Positions 27,193-35,729 of a stretch of 64,000 nt of DNA are shown here, piece after piece. This DNA comes from Conexibacter sp. SYSU D00693 (GTDB lineage Bacteria; Actinomycetota; Thermoleophilia; Solirubrobacterales; Solirubrobacteraceae), in contig NZ_CP070950.1 in assembly GCF_017084525.1 (NCBI RefSeq), positions 2,046,001-2,110,000 of the forward strand, in the 5' to 3' direction. The notes below the pieces were generated by a model that saw only the letters and a list, made by a program, of their open reading frames with translations, did not search any database and had not been told where the DNA came from. Position numbers and translations under genes: made by a program. How positions within the stretch are numbered: the first letter of the stretch is position 1; each line of letters begins with the position of its first letter.

Positions 27193-28554
27193 ATGAGCGA
27201 CGACGTCGTGACCATGGACAAGGTCGTGGCGCTGTGCAAGCGCCGCGGCTTCATCTTCCCGAGCTCCGAGATCTACGGCGGGCTGGGCTCGACCTACGAC
27301 TACGGGCACTACGGCGTGCTGCTCAAGACGAACGTCAAGGGCGAGTGGTGGCGCGCGATGCTCCAGGAGCGCGAGGACGTCGTCGCGCTGGACTCGGCGA
27401 TCCTCCAGCACCCGCGCGTCTGGGAGGCCAGCGGCCACCTCGCGGGCTTCACCGACCCGCTCGTCGACTGCCGCGCGTGCAAGCGCCGCTTCCGCGCCGA
27501 CCACCTCGACCCGGACGAGCTCTGCCCCGCCAAGGCGAACCTCCCGAAGACCGAGGACCGCACGCACGACCTCACCGACGTGCGCGCGTTCAACCTGATG
27601 TTCAAGACGCACGTCGGGCCGGTGGAGGAGACGGCGTCGGTCGCCTACCTGCGGCCCGAGACGGCGCAGGGCATCTTCATCAACTTCAAGAACGTCCTGC
27701 AGTTCGCGCGCAAGAAGCCGCCGTTCGGCATCGCGCAGGTCGGCAAGTCGTTCCGCAACGAGATCACCCCCGGCAACTTCATCTTCCGCACGCGCGAGTT
27801 CGAGCAGATGGAGATGGAGTTCTTCGTCCCGCCGGACGAGGCGCCGCGCTGGTACGACGAGTGGAAGCGCCTGCGCCACGAGTGGTACATCCGCCTGGGC
27901 ATCCGCCCCGACCACCTGCGCATGCGCGAGCACGAGCAGGACGAGCTCTCGCACTACTCGAGCGGCACCGCCGACGTGGAGTACCTCTTCCCGATCGGCT
28001 GGTCCGAGCTCGAGGGCATCGCCAACCGCGGGGACTTCGACCTCACCCAGCACGCCGAGTTCTCCGGCGAGAAGCTCGAGTACTTCGACCCGAACACCAA
28101 GGAGCGCTACGTCCCGCACGTGATCGAGCCCGCCGCGGGCGCCGACCGCGCGACCCTCGCGTTCCTCGTCGACGCCTACGACGAGGAGGAGGTGGAGGGC
28201 GAGACGCGCACCGTCCTCAAGCTCCACCCGCGCCTGGCGCCGGTGAAGGTCGCGGTGCTGCCGCTCGTGCGCAAGGACGGCCAGCCCGAGCTGGCCCGCG
28301 AGGTCCACGCCACGCTGCGCTCGCAGCTGCAGACCGAGTACGACGAGGGCGGCTCGATCGGCAAGCGCTACCGCCGCCAGGACGAGATCGGCACACCCTG
28401 GTGTGTGACGATCGACCACGACACGCTGCAGGACCGCACCGTCACGGTGCGCGACCGGGACTCGCTCCAGCAGGAGCGTGTGGCGATCGACGACCTGCCC
28501 GCGAACCTCGCCGCCCGCATGGCGGCGGAGTGGCGCTCGCCGAAGCTCGGGTAG
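27193..28554 (+). CDS. glyS: Glycyl-tRNA synthetase, single-chain dimeric type
   Basis: Class II aminoacyl-tRNA synthetase, 453 residues, of the alpha2 (eukaryote/archaea/actinobacteria) kind. Visible are GGLGSTYDYGHYG, the zinc-like CRACKRRF...LCPAK insert, motif 2 RPETAQGIFINFKN...GKSFRNEITPGNFIFRTREFEQ split across about 155-205, and a C-terminal anticodon-binding domain (RRQDEIGTPWCVTID). ATG 27193 has TAGCAT 9 nt upstream and no Shine-Dalgarno sequence. The CIRCE element lies in its 5' region. Confidence 0.96.
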   Translation: MSDDVVTMDKVVALCKRRGFIFPSSEIYGGLGSTYDYGHYGVLLKTNVKGEWWRAMLQEREDVVALDSAILQHPRVWEASGHLAGFTDPLVDCRACKRRFRADHLDPDELCPAKANLPKTEDRTHDLTDVRAFNLMFKTHVGPVEETASVAYLRPETAQGIFINFKNVLQFARKKPPFGIAQVGKSFRNEITPGNFIFRTREFEQMEMEFFVPPDEAPRWYDEWKRLRHEWYIRLGIRPDHLRMREHEQDELSHYSSGTADVEYLFPIGWSELEGIANRGDFDLTQHAEFSGEKLEYFDPNTKERYVPHVIEPAAGADRATLAFLVDAYDEEEVEGETRTVLKLHPRLAPVKVAVLPLVRKDGQPELAREVHATLRSQLQTEYDEGGSIGKRYRRQDEIGTPWCVTIDHDTLQDRTVTVRDRDSLQQERVAIDDLPANLAARMAAEWRSPKLG

Positions 28555-28558
28555 GACC

Positions 28559-28578
28559 CTCGGGGCATGGGCCCCGAG
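28559..28578 (+). promoter_or_regulatory. Hairpin enclosing the phospholipase start codon
   Basis: CTCGGGGC, loop ATGG, GCCCCGAG: a perfect 8-bp GC stem whose loop holds the ATG (28567) of the next gene, 5 nt after the glyS stop. It could attenuate translation, or act as a glyS terminator without a U-tract. Confidence 0.5.
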
Positions 28579-30018
28579 CTCCTTGGACGGCTGGACGCGC
28601 GCATCGGCGACGCGGTCGAGGCGGCGGTGCGCCTCAAGCACCGCCGCCGGCTTGCGCGCCTGGGCTGGGCGCACGCGCTCGACCCGCCCGACGACGGCCC
28701 GTTCTGCCTCGGCGACCCGGCGCCCCGCGACGGCTGCGCGGTCGACGTGCTCATCGACGGCGCCCAGGCGCTGCCCGCCATCGCGCAGGCGATCCGCGGA
28801 GCGCGCCGCTCCGTGCACCTGACCGGGTGGCACGTCGCGCCGGGCTTCGAGCTCGAGCGCGGCGAGCCCGCGTGCAGCGTCGGCCAGCTGCTGGCCGAGG
28901 CCGCCGAGCGCGTCGACGTGCGGATGCTCGTGTGGGCCGGGGCGCCCGTCCCGGCGTTCCACCCGACGCGCAAGGAGGTCGAGGCCACGGTCCACGACCT
29001 CGTGCGGGGCACCCGCATCCGCTGCGAGCGCGACCCCCGCGAGCACCCGTTCCACTGCCACCACGAGAAGACGGTCGTCGTCGACGGCGAGGTCGCGTTC
29101 GTCGGCGGGATCGACCTCACCGACCAGGCGGGCGACCGGTTCGACTCGCCCGGGCACCCGGCGCGCCGGCGCCTCGGGTGGCACGACGCGGCCGTCCGGC
29201 TGCGCGGGCCCGCGGTGGCCGACGTCGACGCGCACTTCTGCCTGCGCTGGGGCGAGGTGACCGGCGAGCGCCTGGAGCCCTGCGCCCCGCCGCCGCCCGC
29301 CGGGAGCTCCACCGTCCAGGTGGTCCGCACCGTCGCCGAGGACATGTACGACGGCGTGCCGCGAGGCGACTTCCGCATCCTCGAGGCCTACGTCCGCGCG
29401 CTGCGCTCCGCGCGGCGGCTCGTCTACCTCGAGAACCAGTTCCTCTGGTCGCCCGAGCTCGTCGCGGTGCTCGCCGAGAAGCTGCGCCGGCCGCCCAGCG
29501 ACGAGTTCCGCGTGGTCGTCGTGCTGCCCGCGAAGGCCAACAACGGCCAGGACGACACCCGTGGCCAGCTCGGCGTCCTGGTCGACGCCGACGACGGGGC
29601 CGGGCGCTTCCTGGCCGCGACGGTCCGCGGGCGCTCGGGCGGGCGCACCGATCCGCTCTACGTCCACGCGAAGGTCTGCGTCGTCGACGACGAGCGCCTC
29701 CTGCTGGGGTCGGCGAACCTCAACGCGCACTCGCTGCTCAACGACACCGAGATGGACGTCGTCTGCGACGACCCCGCGGTGGCCCGCGACACCCGTGTGC
29801 GCCTGTGGGCCGAGCACCTCGAGCTCGACGTGGACGAGGTCGCGGCCGCCGACCCCACAGCGCTGGTGGACGAGCGCTGGCAGCCGGTCGCCGCGGCCGA
29901 GCTGCGTCGCCAGGAGGCCGGCGAGCCCGCCCGGCACCGCCTCGTCGCCCTCCCCGGCGTCTCGCGCCGCTCGGCCCGCCTCCTGGGTCCCCTCCAGGGC
30001 CTCGTCGACGACGGCTGA
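28567..30018 (+). CDS. Phospholipase D / cardiolipin synthase-like protein
   Basis: PLD superfamily enzyme, 483 residues, with two HKD motifs: HHEKTVVVDGEVAFVGG (about 165) and VHAKVCVVDDERLLLGSANLN (about 365). There are no membrane segments, so it is cytoplasmic or peripherally bound; similar actinobacterial proteins act as phosphatidyltransferases or phosphodiesterases. The C-terminus (last 40 residues) is Arg-rich. The ATG lies in a hairpin loop 12 nt after glyS. Confidence 0.88.
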   Translation: MGPELLGRLDARIGDAVEAAVRLKHRRRLARLGWAHALDPPDDGPFCLGDPAPRDGCAVDVLIDGAQALPAIAQAIRGARRSVHLTGWHVAPGFELERGEPACSVGQLLAEAAERVDVRMLVWAGAPVPAFHPTRKEVEATVHDLVRGTRIRCERDPREHPFHCHHEKTVVVDGEVAFVGGIDLTDQAGDRFDSPGHPARRRLGWHDAAVRLRGPAVADVDAHFCLRWGEVTGERLEPCAPPPPAGSSTVQVVRTVAEDMYDGVPRGDFRILEAYVRALRSARRLVYLENQFLWSPELVAVLAEKLRRPPSDEFRVVVVLPAKANNGQDDTRGQLGVLVDADDGAGRFLAATVRGRSGGRTDPLYVHAKVCVVDDERLLLGSANLNAHSLLNDTEMDVVCDDPAVARDTRVRLWAEHLELDVDEVAAADPTALVDERWQPVAAAELRRQEAGEPARHRLVALPGVSRRSARLLGPLQGLVDDG

Positions 30019-30095
30019 CCCCGGCAGGAGCGGACGGGCGTCCAGCTGGGGTCGCGACGCTCAGGTGTCCGGCGTGACGGTCGATCACCAGGGCC

Positions 30096-31055
30096 GTGCG
30101 CCGTCTGCCCCCGGTCCTGTTCGCCCTCCTCGCGCTGCTCGCGCTCGTCCCCGCGGCGAACGCCGCCCGTGCCGGCAGCGGCGGCGTCGACCGGCTGCTC
30201 GGCAGCCCGGGCATCGACAAGCTCCTCGGCCTCGGCGGCAACGACCACCTCTTCGGCGCCGGCGGCGACGACCGCCTCAACGGCGGCAACGGCAACGACA
30301 CCGTCCTCGGCGGCGCCGGTGAGGACGACCTCGACGGCGGTGACGGCGACGACGACGTCCGCGGGGGCGACGGCGCCGACCAGATCCACGAGGACGGCTT
30401 CGGGGACGACGTCCTCGCGGGCGACGCGGGCGACGACTCGATCAAGGGCGGCCACGGCGTCGACGAGATCCTCGGCGGCGCCGGCGACGACGAGATCTGG
30501 GGCGGCCCCGGCCCCGACGCCGTCGACTGCGGCCCCGGCGACGACGTGGTCCACGTGAACCTCCGCTCCGAGCTCGAGCAGCTCATCGACTGCGAGGACG
30601 TGCGCGAGGAGGAGGACGTCGCCTACGTCACGTGCGAGATGGGCGGCACCGAGTGGGGCGAGGTCGTGCACGGCACCGAGGGCGATGACCGCTGCCACGG
30701 CAACGGCGGCGACGACGTCGTCGAGGGCGCCGGCGGATCGGACTGGCTCGCGGGCGACGACGGCGCCGACAAGGTCTTCGGGCGCTTCGGCGACGACCAC
30801 CTCCTCGGCGGCGCGGGCAACGACGAGCTCCAGGGCGGCCGCGGTCGCGACGTGCTCGACGGCGGCGCCGGCAACGACGAGGTCACCGGCGGCTACGGCT
30901 TCGACCGGCTCAAGGGCGGTGCGGGCAACGACCGCCTGACCCCGGGCTGGGGCGAGCGCGGCGAGCTCGTCGACTGCGGCCCCGGCCGCGACGTCGCCAT
31001 CATCGGCCCGGGCGACCGCACCAAGAACTGCGAGACGGTCCGCCGCGGCGGCTGA
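30096..31055 (+). CDS. Secreted RTX-type calcium-binding repeat protein
   Basis: 319 residues. A signal peptide (LPPVLFALLALLALVPAANA) is followed by glycine/aspartate nonapeptides of the GGxGxDxLx type in two blocks (about 30-140 and 205-300), the beta-roll of hemolysin-type calcium-binding proteins. Between them is a non-repeat segment with Cys residues (LIDCEDV, YVTCEMG). There is no catalytic domain and no type I secretion partner in the window. GTG start after a 77-nt gap. The repeats are Ca-binding by analogy. Confidence 0.85.
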   Translation: MRRLPPVLFALLALLALVPAANAARAGSGGVDRLLGSPGIDKLLGLGGNDHLFGAGGDDRLNGGNGNDTVLGGAGEDDLDGGDGDDDVRGGDGADQIHEDGFGDDVLAGDAGDDSIKGGHGVDEILGGAGDDEIWGGPGPDAVDCGPGDDVVHVNLRSELEQLIDCEDVREEEDVAYVTCEMGGTEWGEVVHGTEGDDRCHGNGGDDVVEGAGGSDWLAGDDGADKVFGRFGDDHLLGGAGNDELQGGRGRDVLDGGAGNDEVTGGYGFDRLKGGAGNDRLTPGWGERGELVDCGPGRDVAIIGPGDRTKNCETVRRGG

Positions 31056-31061
31056 CCGGGA

Positions 31062-31084
31062 TGGCGGGTGCCTGGCACCCGCCA
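31062..31084. repeat. Palindrome with GGTGCCTGGCACC core
   Basis: Perfect inverted repeat with 11-bp arms (TGGCGGGTGCC / GGCACCCGCCA) around a single T at 31073, in the 45-nt gap after the RTX gene. It belongs to the odd-length palindrome family. It could serve as a transcript 3' hairpin, though no T-tract follows. Confidence 0.65.
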
Positions 31085-31100
31085 CCCCTACGATCGCGGC

Positions 31101-31580
31101 GTGACTGCGGCGGTCGAGGTGGCGCTCCACGTGCGCCGGCGCGACGGCCGGCGCGGGCGTGACGTCCTCGCCGGGCTCCTCGCGCCCGGCGACCACGGCA
31201 GCGCGTCGCACACCGGCGACCTCCTGGTCCTGGCCGTGTGCGCGCAGGCGCCCGTCGGCGTCGACGTCGAGCGCGTGGTCCCGCGCCGTCGCGGCCTGGC
31301 CTCCCGGCTGCATCCACGCGAGCAGGTCGCCCTCGCGGCGACGCCCGACGACGAGTGGGACGCGGCGTTCACCGGGCTGTGGACCGCCAAGGAGGCGGTC
31401 CTCAAGGCGCGCGGCACCGGCCTGGAAGGGGGCCTGGAGACCTTCGCCGTGGTCGACGACGAGGTCCGGCACGCCACCGACGGGCCGTGGGCGCTCGCCC
31501 GCTTCTCCCCCGCCGCCGGCGTCGCGGGCTGCGTCGCCGTCCGTGCCGCCGGGCCGGTCGCGATCATCCACCGTCCGTGA
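31101..31580 (+). CDS. 4'-phosphopantetheinyl transferase superfamily protein
   Basis: Transfers the phosphopantetheine arm of CoA to carrier proteins. 159 residues, compact (shorter than typical Sfp). The magnesium motif VGVDVERV and the WTAKEAVLKARGTGL motif (W-x-x-KEA) are intact. GTG 31101 is chosen as the first start after the palindrome. No polyketide or peptide synthase is nearby, so its carrier target lies elsewhere. It overlaps the next gene by GTGA. Confidence 0.85.
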   Translation: MTAAVEVALHVRRRDGRRGRDVLAGLLAPGDHGSASHTGDLLVLAVCAQAPVGVDVERVVPRRRGLASRLHPREQVALAATPDDEWDAAFTGLWTAKEAVLKARGTGLEGGLETFAVVDDEVRHATDGPWALARFSPAAGVAGCVAVRAAGPVAIIHRP

Positions 31581-32167
31581 CCAGCGGCGTCGTGATCGGG
31601 CAGGACGGCAGGCCGCGCTGTCCTTGGGGCGCGAGCACGCCCGACTACGCGGCCTACCACGACGACGAGTGGGGCCGCCCCGTCCGCGACGACGTGGGCC
31701 TCTTCGAGCGCCTGACCCTCGAGGCGTTCCAGTCCGGCCTCTCGTGGCTGACGATCCTGCGCAAGCGCGAGGGGTTCCGCGCGGCGTTCGCGGGCTTCGA
31801 CGTGGAGCGCGTCGCCGCCTTCGACGAGGACGACCGCGCCCGGCTGCTCGAGGACGCGGCGATCGTCCGCAACCGCGCGAAGGTCGACGCCACGCTGGCC
31901 AACGCCAGGGCGCTGGCCGCCTTCCGCGCCCGGGAGGGCGACGGCGCGTTCGCCGAGCTCGTCTGGTCCTTCGCGCCGCCGCCGCGCCCGCGCCCGCGGA
32001 CGCTGGCCGACGTCCCCCCGCACACGCCCGAGTCCAAGGCCCTGGCCAAGGGCCTGAAGGCCGAGGGGCTGGTCTTCGTCGGCCCCACCACGGCGTACGC
32101 GCTCATGCAGGCCTGCGGGCTCGTCGACGACCACCTCGCCGGCTGCCACGTGGCGCCGCGCCGCTAG
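31577..32167 (+). CDS. tag: DNA-3-methyladenine glycosylase I
   Basis: Removes 3-methyladenine from alkylated DNA in base-excision repair. 196 residues with the family zinc site (CPWG near the N-terminus with His, and H/C near the C-terminus: CGLVDDHLAGC), DDEWGRP, and SWLTILRKREGFRAAF. GTG 31577 overlaps the phosphopantetheinyl transferase stop (GTGA), so the two are translationally coupled without an obvious functional link. Confidence 0.94.
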   Translation: MTSGVVIGQDGRPRCPWGASTPDYAAYHDDEWGRPVRDDVGLFERLTLEAFQSGLSWLTILRKREGFRAAFAGFDVERVAAFDEDDRARLLEDAAIVRNRAKVDATLANARALAAFRAREGDGAFAELVWSFAPPPRPRPRTLADVPPHTPESKALAKGLKAEGLVFVGPTTAYALMQACGLVDDHLAGCHVAPRR

Positions 32168-32214
32168 ACGCACGCCCTCAAGGAGTCCGGACGGATGGTC
32201 GATGTCGGCCATGG

Positions 32215-33585
32215 ATGTCCCGCCGCCGGCACACGCCAGCTGGGCTGCTCCTGGCCAACCTCGCCCTCGCCCTCGCCTACCTCGCGACGGCGCGCCTCGG
32301 CATGGGCCTCGCGCTGGTCGCCGACAACGTCACGCCGGTGTGGCCCCCCGCGGCCATCGCGCTCGTCGCGCTCGTCCTCGGCCGCGGCCGCCTCGTGCCG
32401 GGGATCCTCGCCGGTGCGCTCGCCGCGCACCTCTCCACCGGCCTGCCCGTCGTCACCGCCGTCGCCATGAGCCTCGGCAACCTCGGCGCGGGCCTGCTCG
32501 CCGCCGCGCTCCTGCGCCGCGCCGACTTCCGCCCGCGCCTGGACCGCGTGCGCGACGTGGTCGCGCTGGGCATGCTCGCGGCCGTCATCAGCACCGCGGT
32601 CGCCGCCACCGCGGGCGTCGGCGCGATGTGGGCCGCGCACCTCGTCCACACCGACGGCCTGTGGGCCGCATCGCACACGTGGTGGGCGGGCGACATGGTC
32701 GCCGAGCTCGTCCTCGCCCCGCTGCTCTTCCTCCTGCTCGTCCCCGGCGGCGTCCCGCCGCTGCGCGGCCGCGAGGTCGTGCACATGGCCGCGGTCTTCG
32801 CCGCCGGCACCGCGGCGGCGGCGATCGCCATCAGCGGCGACCTCGCCTACCTCGTCTTCCCCGTCCTGGCCTGGGGCGCCGTGCGCTTCCGCCAGTTCGG
32901 CGCCGCCGCCTCCGGCCTGCTCGTCGCGATCGTCGCCGTCCTGCTCACCGCCAACGGCATCGGCGACTTCGCCGACGACTGGCTCCAGCAGGACGTCACC
33001 CGCTCGCAGATGTTCATGGGCGTGGCGGCCGTCTCCGCGCTGCTCCTCGCCGCCATGAAGGACGAGCTGCTCACGAGCCAGACGCACGCGCTGACCGACG
33101 CCCTCACCGGCCTGGCCAACCGCCGCGGCTGGGAGCTCGAGCTCGCCCACCAGGAGGAGGCGGGCCGCCGCGGCCGTCGCTCCTTCAGCATCGTCCTGCT
33201 CGACCTCGACGGCTTCAAGGCCTACAACGACGCCCACGGCCACCAGGCCGGCGACCGCCTCCTGCGCGAGGTCGCCGGTGCCTGGGCCGACCGCCTGCGC
33301 GCGACCGACGTGCTCGCCCGCTTCGGCGGCGACGAGTTCGGCGTCGTGCTCGCCGGCTGCGACCTGGGCGCGGCGGAGGGGCTGAGCGCGCAGCTGCGCG
33401 CCGCCACCCCCGACGGCTGCGGCGTCTCGACCGGCTGCGCGTGGTGGGACGGCCAGGAGAGCGTCCACGCCGTCGTGGCGCGCGCCGACCGCGCGCTCTA
33501 CGCGGCCAAGGCCGACCGCGGCCGGCTCGCCGTGCCCGCCGCCCAGGCCCGGCGCGAGAGCGCGGCGCTCGCCGCCGCGGCCTGA
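32215..33585 (+). CDS. MASE1-GGDEF diguanylate cyclase
   Basis: Membrane-bound synthase of cyclic di-GMP. 456 residues: eight or so hydrophobic helices in an N-terminal MASE1 sensory domain (about 10-270), a short coiled linker (THALTDALTGLANRRGWEL), and a GGDEF domain with intact active site RFGGDEF (about 368-374). The inhibitory I-site RATD lies five residues before it. ATG 32215 is chosen by reading frame; AAGGAG lies about 30 nt upstream, too far to be its ribosome site. Confidence 0.9.
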   Translation: MSRRRHTPAGLLLANLALALAYLATARLGMGLALVADNVTPVWPPAAIALVALVLGRGRLVPGILAGALAAHLSTGLPVVTAVAMSLGNLGAGLLAAALLRRADFRPRLDRVRDVVALGMLAAVISTAVAATAGVGAMWAAHLVHTDGLWAASHTWWAGDMVAELVLAPLLFLLLVPGGVPPLRGREVVHMAAVFAAGTAAAAIAISGDLAYLVFPVLAWGAVRFRQFGAAASGLLVAIVAVLLTANGIGDFADDWLQQDVTRSQMFMGVAAVSALLLAAMKDELLTSQTHALTDALTGLANRRGWELELAHQEEAGRRGRRSFSIVLLDLDGFKAYNDAHGHQAGDRLLREVAGAWADRLRATDVLARFGGDEFGVVLAGCDLGAAEGLSAQLRAATPDGCGVSTGCAWWDGQESVHAVVARADRALYAAKADRGRLAVPAAQARRESAALAAAA

Positions 33586-33586
33586 G

Positions 33587-34201
33587 TCAGCGGCGGTCGT
33601 CGACGAGCCCGGCGACGATGCGTCGCGCGGCGTCGACCGTGGGCCGCCACGAGCGGCCCGGCTCGCTGAGCATCCGCATCGCCAGGCCGTCGGCCATCGC
33701 GAAGAGGATGTCGGCCACCGCCTCGGGGTCCTCGCGCAGCCGCAGGACGCCCTCCTCGTGCTTCGCGCGCAGGACCGCCGCGACGTGGTCGGTCATCCGC
33801 CGCAGCAGCGCGGCGAACTCCGTCGCGACCTCCTCGTTGCGCCGCGACAGCGTGAAGAACTCGAAGACGACGACGACCGCGTCGGGCTGCTCGCGCAGGA
33901 GCGTGACCAGCGCGCGGTCGAGCAGCGCGAGGACGTCGTCGGCGGTCGCGGCGCCCGAGAGCTGCTCCTCGAGCGCGGCGAGGCGCTCGTCGGTGTCGCG
34001 GCGCACGACCTCGGCGAGCAGCCGCTCCTTCGTGCCGAAGTAGTAGTGCAGCAGCCCGCGCGAGACGCCCGCCTCGCGGGCGACGGTGTCGAACGTCGCG
34101 CCGGCGACGCCGCGCCGCGCCACCGAGTCGCGCATCGCCGCGACGATGCGCTGCGCCTTGTCGCCGGCCAGGGACCGGGTCGCCGACGTCGCTGCCTCCA
34201 C
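33587..34201 (-). CDS. TetR-family transcriptional regulator
   Basis: 204 residues. The N-terminal helix-turn-helix is canonical (GATFDTVAREAGVSRGLLHYYFGTKERLL); the ligand domain has a conserved Phe/Leu helix pattern. GTG 34201 is supported by a TAGGGT box 7 nt upstream, indicating a leaderless message; further upstream ATG choices add non-family residues. A CTGGCCAG palindrome with flanking TGGC repeats (34215-34230) over the promoter is a likely auto-operator. Target genes are unknown: it is convergent with the GGDEF gene. Confidence 0.85.
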   Translation of the reverse strand: MEAATSATRSLAGDKAQRIVAAMRDSVARRGVAGATFDTVAREAGVSRGLLHYYFGTKERLLAEVVRRDTDERLAALEEQLSGAATADDVLALLDRALVTLLREQPDAVVVVFEFFTLSRRNEEVATEFAALLRRMTDHVAAVLRAKHEEGVLRLREDPEAVADILFAMADGLAMRMLSEPGRSWRPTVDAARRIVAGLVDDRR

Positions 34202-34260
34202 GGCGAGAACCCTACCTGGCCAGCCAGCCAGTCTCGTCCGGGCGCCCTCCCCCGGCAACG

Positions 34261-34288
34261 CCGAGGGGCGCCTCGCGGCGCCCCTCGG
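34261..34288. terminator. Hairpin terminator
   Basis: Perfect 12-bp stem (CCGAGGGGCGCC / GGCGCCCCTCGG) with a TCGC loop, 27 nt after the stop of the minus-strand gene at 34316. No strong T-tract, as is common in GC-rich Actinobacteria. Confidence 0.75.
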
Positions 34289-34315
34289 AAGCTGCTGGTG
34301 TCGGTGCGGCGGCCG

Positions 34316-34801
34316 CTAGGAGGCCGACGTCGCCGTGCTCGGCGTGCTCGCCGTGCCGGCGCCCGACGAGTTCGTGCCGGAGGTGGTCGACGTGTAGTCG
34401 AACTCCTCCTCGGCGCCGAAGAGCGCGTCGAGCAGCTTGTTGCGCAGGCCCTCGGACAGCGCCACCGCGGCGACCGCGCCGACGGCGCCCAGGACGATCA
34501 GGCGACCGAGGCCGCCCTTCTTCTTCTTGGGCTTCTGCACCGTCGCCGTCGCGCCACGCAGCGCGCTGGCGGCCTGGCGGATGTCCTCGTGGAACTTGGG
34601 GTCCTCGAACAGCGCCGTGGCGCCCTTGCCGTTGATCCGGTCGTAGGCGTCTCGCGCTGCCTCGAACGCGGCGCGCACGTTGTCGCGCAGCTCGTCCTGG
34701 TCGAGGTCCTGCGCCAGGTCCCTGACGTTCTTGACGTTCTTCGCGCCCTTGACCGCCACGCCGGTGGCGGCGGCCTTGGCGGCCTTGCTCTTCTTGGCCA
34801 T
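34316..34801 (-). CDS. Hypothetical protein with one membrane helix
   Basis: 161 residues: a Lys/Ala-rich N-terminus, a helical region (NVRAAFEAARDAYDRINGKG), a run of lysines before one membrane helix (LGRLIVLGAVGAVAAVALSEG, about 98-118), and a Ser/Thr/Gly-rich C-terminus. AGGGAG lies 2-3 nt before ATG 34801, close but plausible. Topology suggests the helical part is cytoplasmic and the Ser/Thr tail is outside. No family recognised. Confidence 0.7.
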   Translation of the reverse strand: MAKKSKAAKAAATGVAVKGAKNVKNVRDLAQDLDQDELRDNVRAAFEAARDAYDRINGKGATALFEDPKFHEDIRQAASALRGATATVQKPKKKKGGLGRLIVLGAVGAVAAVALSEGLRNKLLDALFGAEEEFDYTSTTSGTNSSGAGTASTPSTATSAS

Positions 34802-34865
34802 CGCTCCCTCTCGTCGGGTTGCTCTGCTCACGACCATACCCGGGAGTCGAAGCTCCACAACAGGG

Positions 34866-35729
34866 TCAGACGATCGTCGCCGGGATCGGCGTCCCGGCCA
34901 CCGGCGCGCGGCCGCGCAGCACGGTCCCACCGCCCTCCCCGCCCGCGGTCGTGACGAGCACGTCGCGCCCGTCCTCGCCGCCGAACGCGATGCTCGACAC
35001 GAACGGCGCGAGCCCCTCGAGCGACTCGGTGATCGCGCCGCTGTCGGGGTCGAGGCGCACGACGCTCCCGCCCTGGCCCGTCGCGACCCAGACGCCGCCC
35101 TCGGCATCGACGGCCAGCCCGTCCGCCGACAGGCCCTCGGGCGCCTGCACCCACGTCCGCGCCGCCTCGGCCAGCGCGCCGTCGCGGTCGACGTCGACGA
35201 CGAGGACGCGGCGGTGGGCGTAGTCGGCGAGGTAGCAGCGCCGCCCGTCCGGGGAGAGCCCGAGCCCGTTGGGCCAGTCGACGCCCTCGTCGACGGCGAC
35301 CGCCACCCAGCCCGGCGCGACGACCAGCACGCGACCCGGCACCGGCGGCTCGCCCGCCATCGGGCGGAAGCGCAGGGCCCCCGCCAGCAGCCAGCCGTGG
35401 ACGTCGACGGTCAGGTCGTTGAAGCCCGTGATGCCGGTGTCGTCGCCCGGCGTGGAGACGTCGGTCGTGGTGCCGTCGTCGTGGAGGTGGACGAGGTCCC
35501 TGCCCGAGACGACGACGCCGCCGCGCGCGTGCGCGACCAGGCCGCCGACGCCGCGCCGGCCCGGCAGGACCTCGTCGATCGCGTCGGCGCCCGGCGCGAT
35601 CCGGAAGACGCCGCCGCCCGTGACGTCGCTGAACCACACCGTGCCGTCGGGCGTCACGCGCGGTGCCTCGCACAGGCCGAAGCCGCCGGCCGCGACCGGC
35701 TCGAGCCCGAGCGCGCCGCCGGCGCTCAC
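34866..35729 (-). CDS. SMP-30/gluconolactonase-family protein
   Basis: A 287-residue six-bladed beta-propeller of the regucalcin/gluconolactonase family. Metal ligand positions are present: Glu in LCEAPRV (near residue 20), Asn in GFNDLTVD, Asn in DWPNGLGLSPDG and Asp in SADGLAVD. It should hydrolyse a sugar lactone or related ester. GTG 35729 overlaps the lon stop by 4 bp (GTGA), an unusual partnership for a protease gene. Confidence 0.87.
   Translation of the reverse strand: MSAGGALGLEPVAAGGFGLCEAPRVTPDGTVWFSDVTGGGVFRIAPGADAIDEVLPGRRGVGGLVAHARGGVVVSGRDLVHLHDDGTTTDVSTPGDDTGITGFNDLTVDVHGWLLAGALRFRPMAGEPPVPGRVLVVAPGWVAVAVDEGVDWPNGLGLSPDGRRCYLADYAHRRVLVVDVDRDGALAEAARTWVQAPEGLSADGLAVDAEGGVWVATGQGGSVVRLDPDSGAITESLEGLAPFVSSIAFGGEDGRDVLVTTAGGEGGGTVLRGRAPVAGTPIPATIV

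Noticed and set aside
30063-30076. GGTGTCCGGCGTGA before the RTX gene
   Set aside because: Only half of the palindrome is present; too weak to list.
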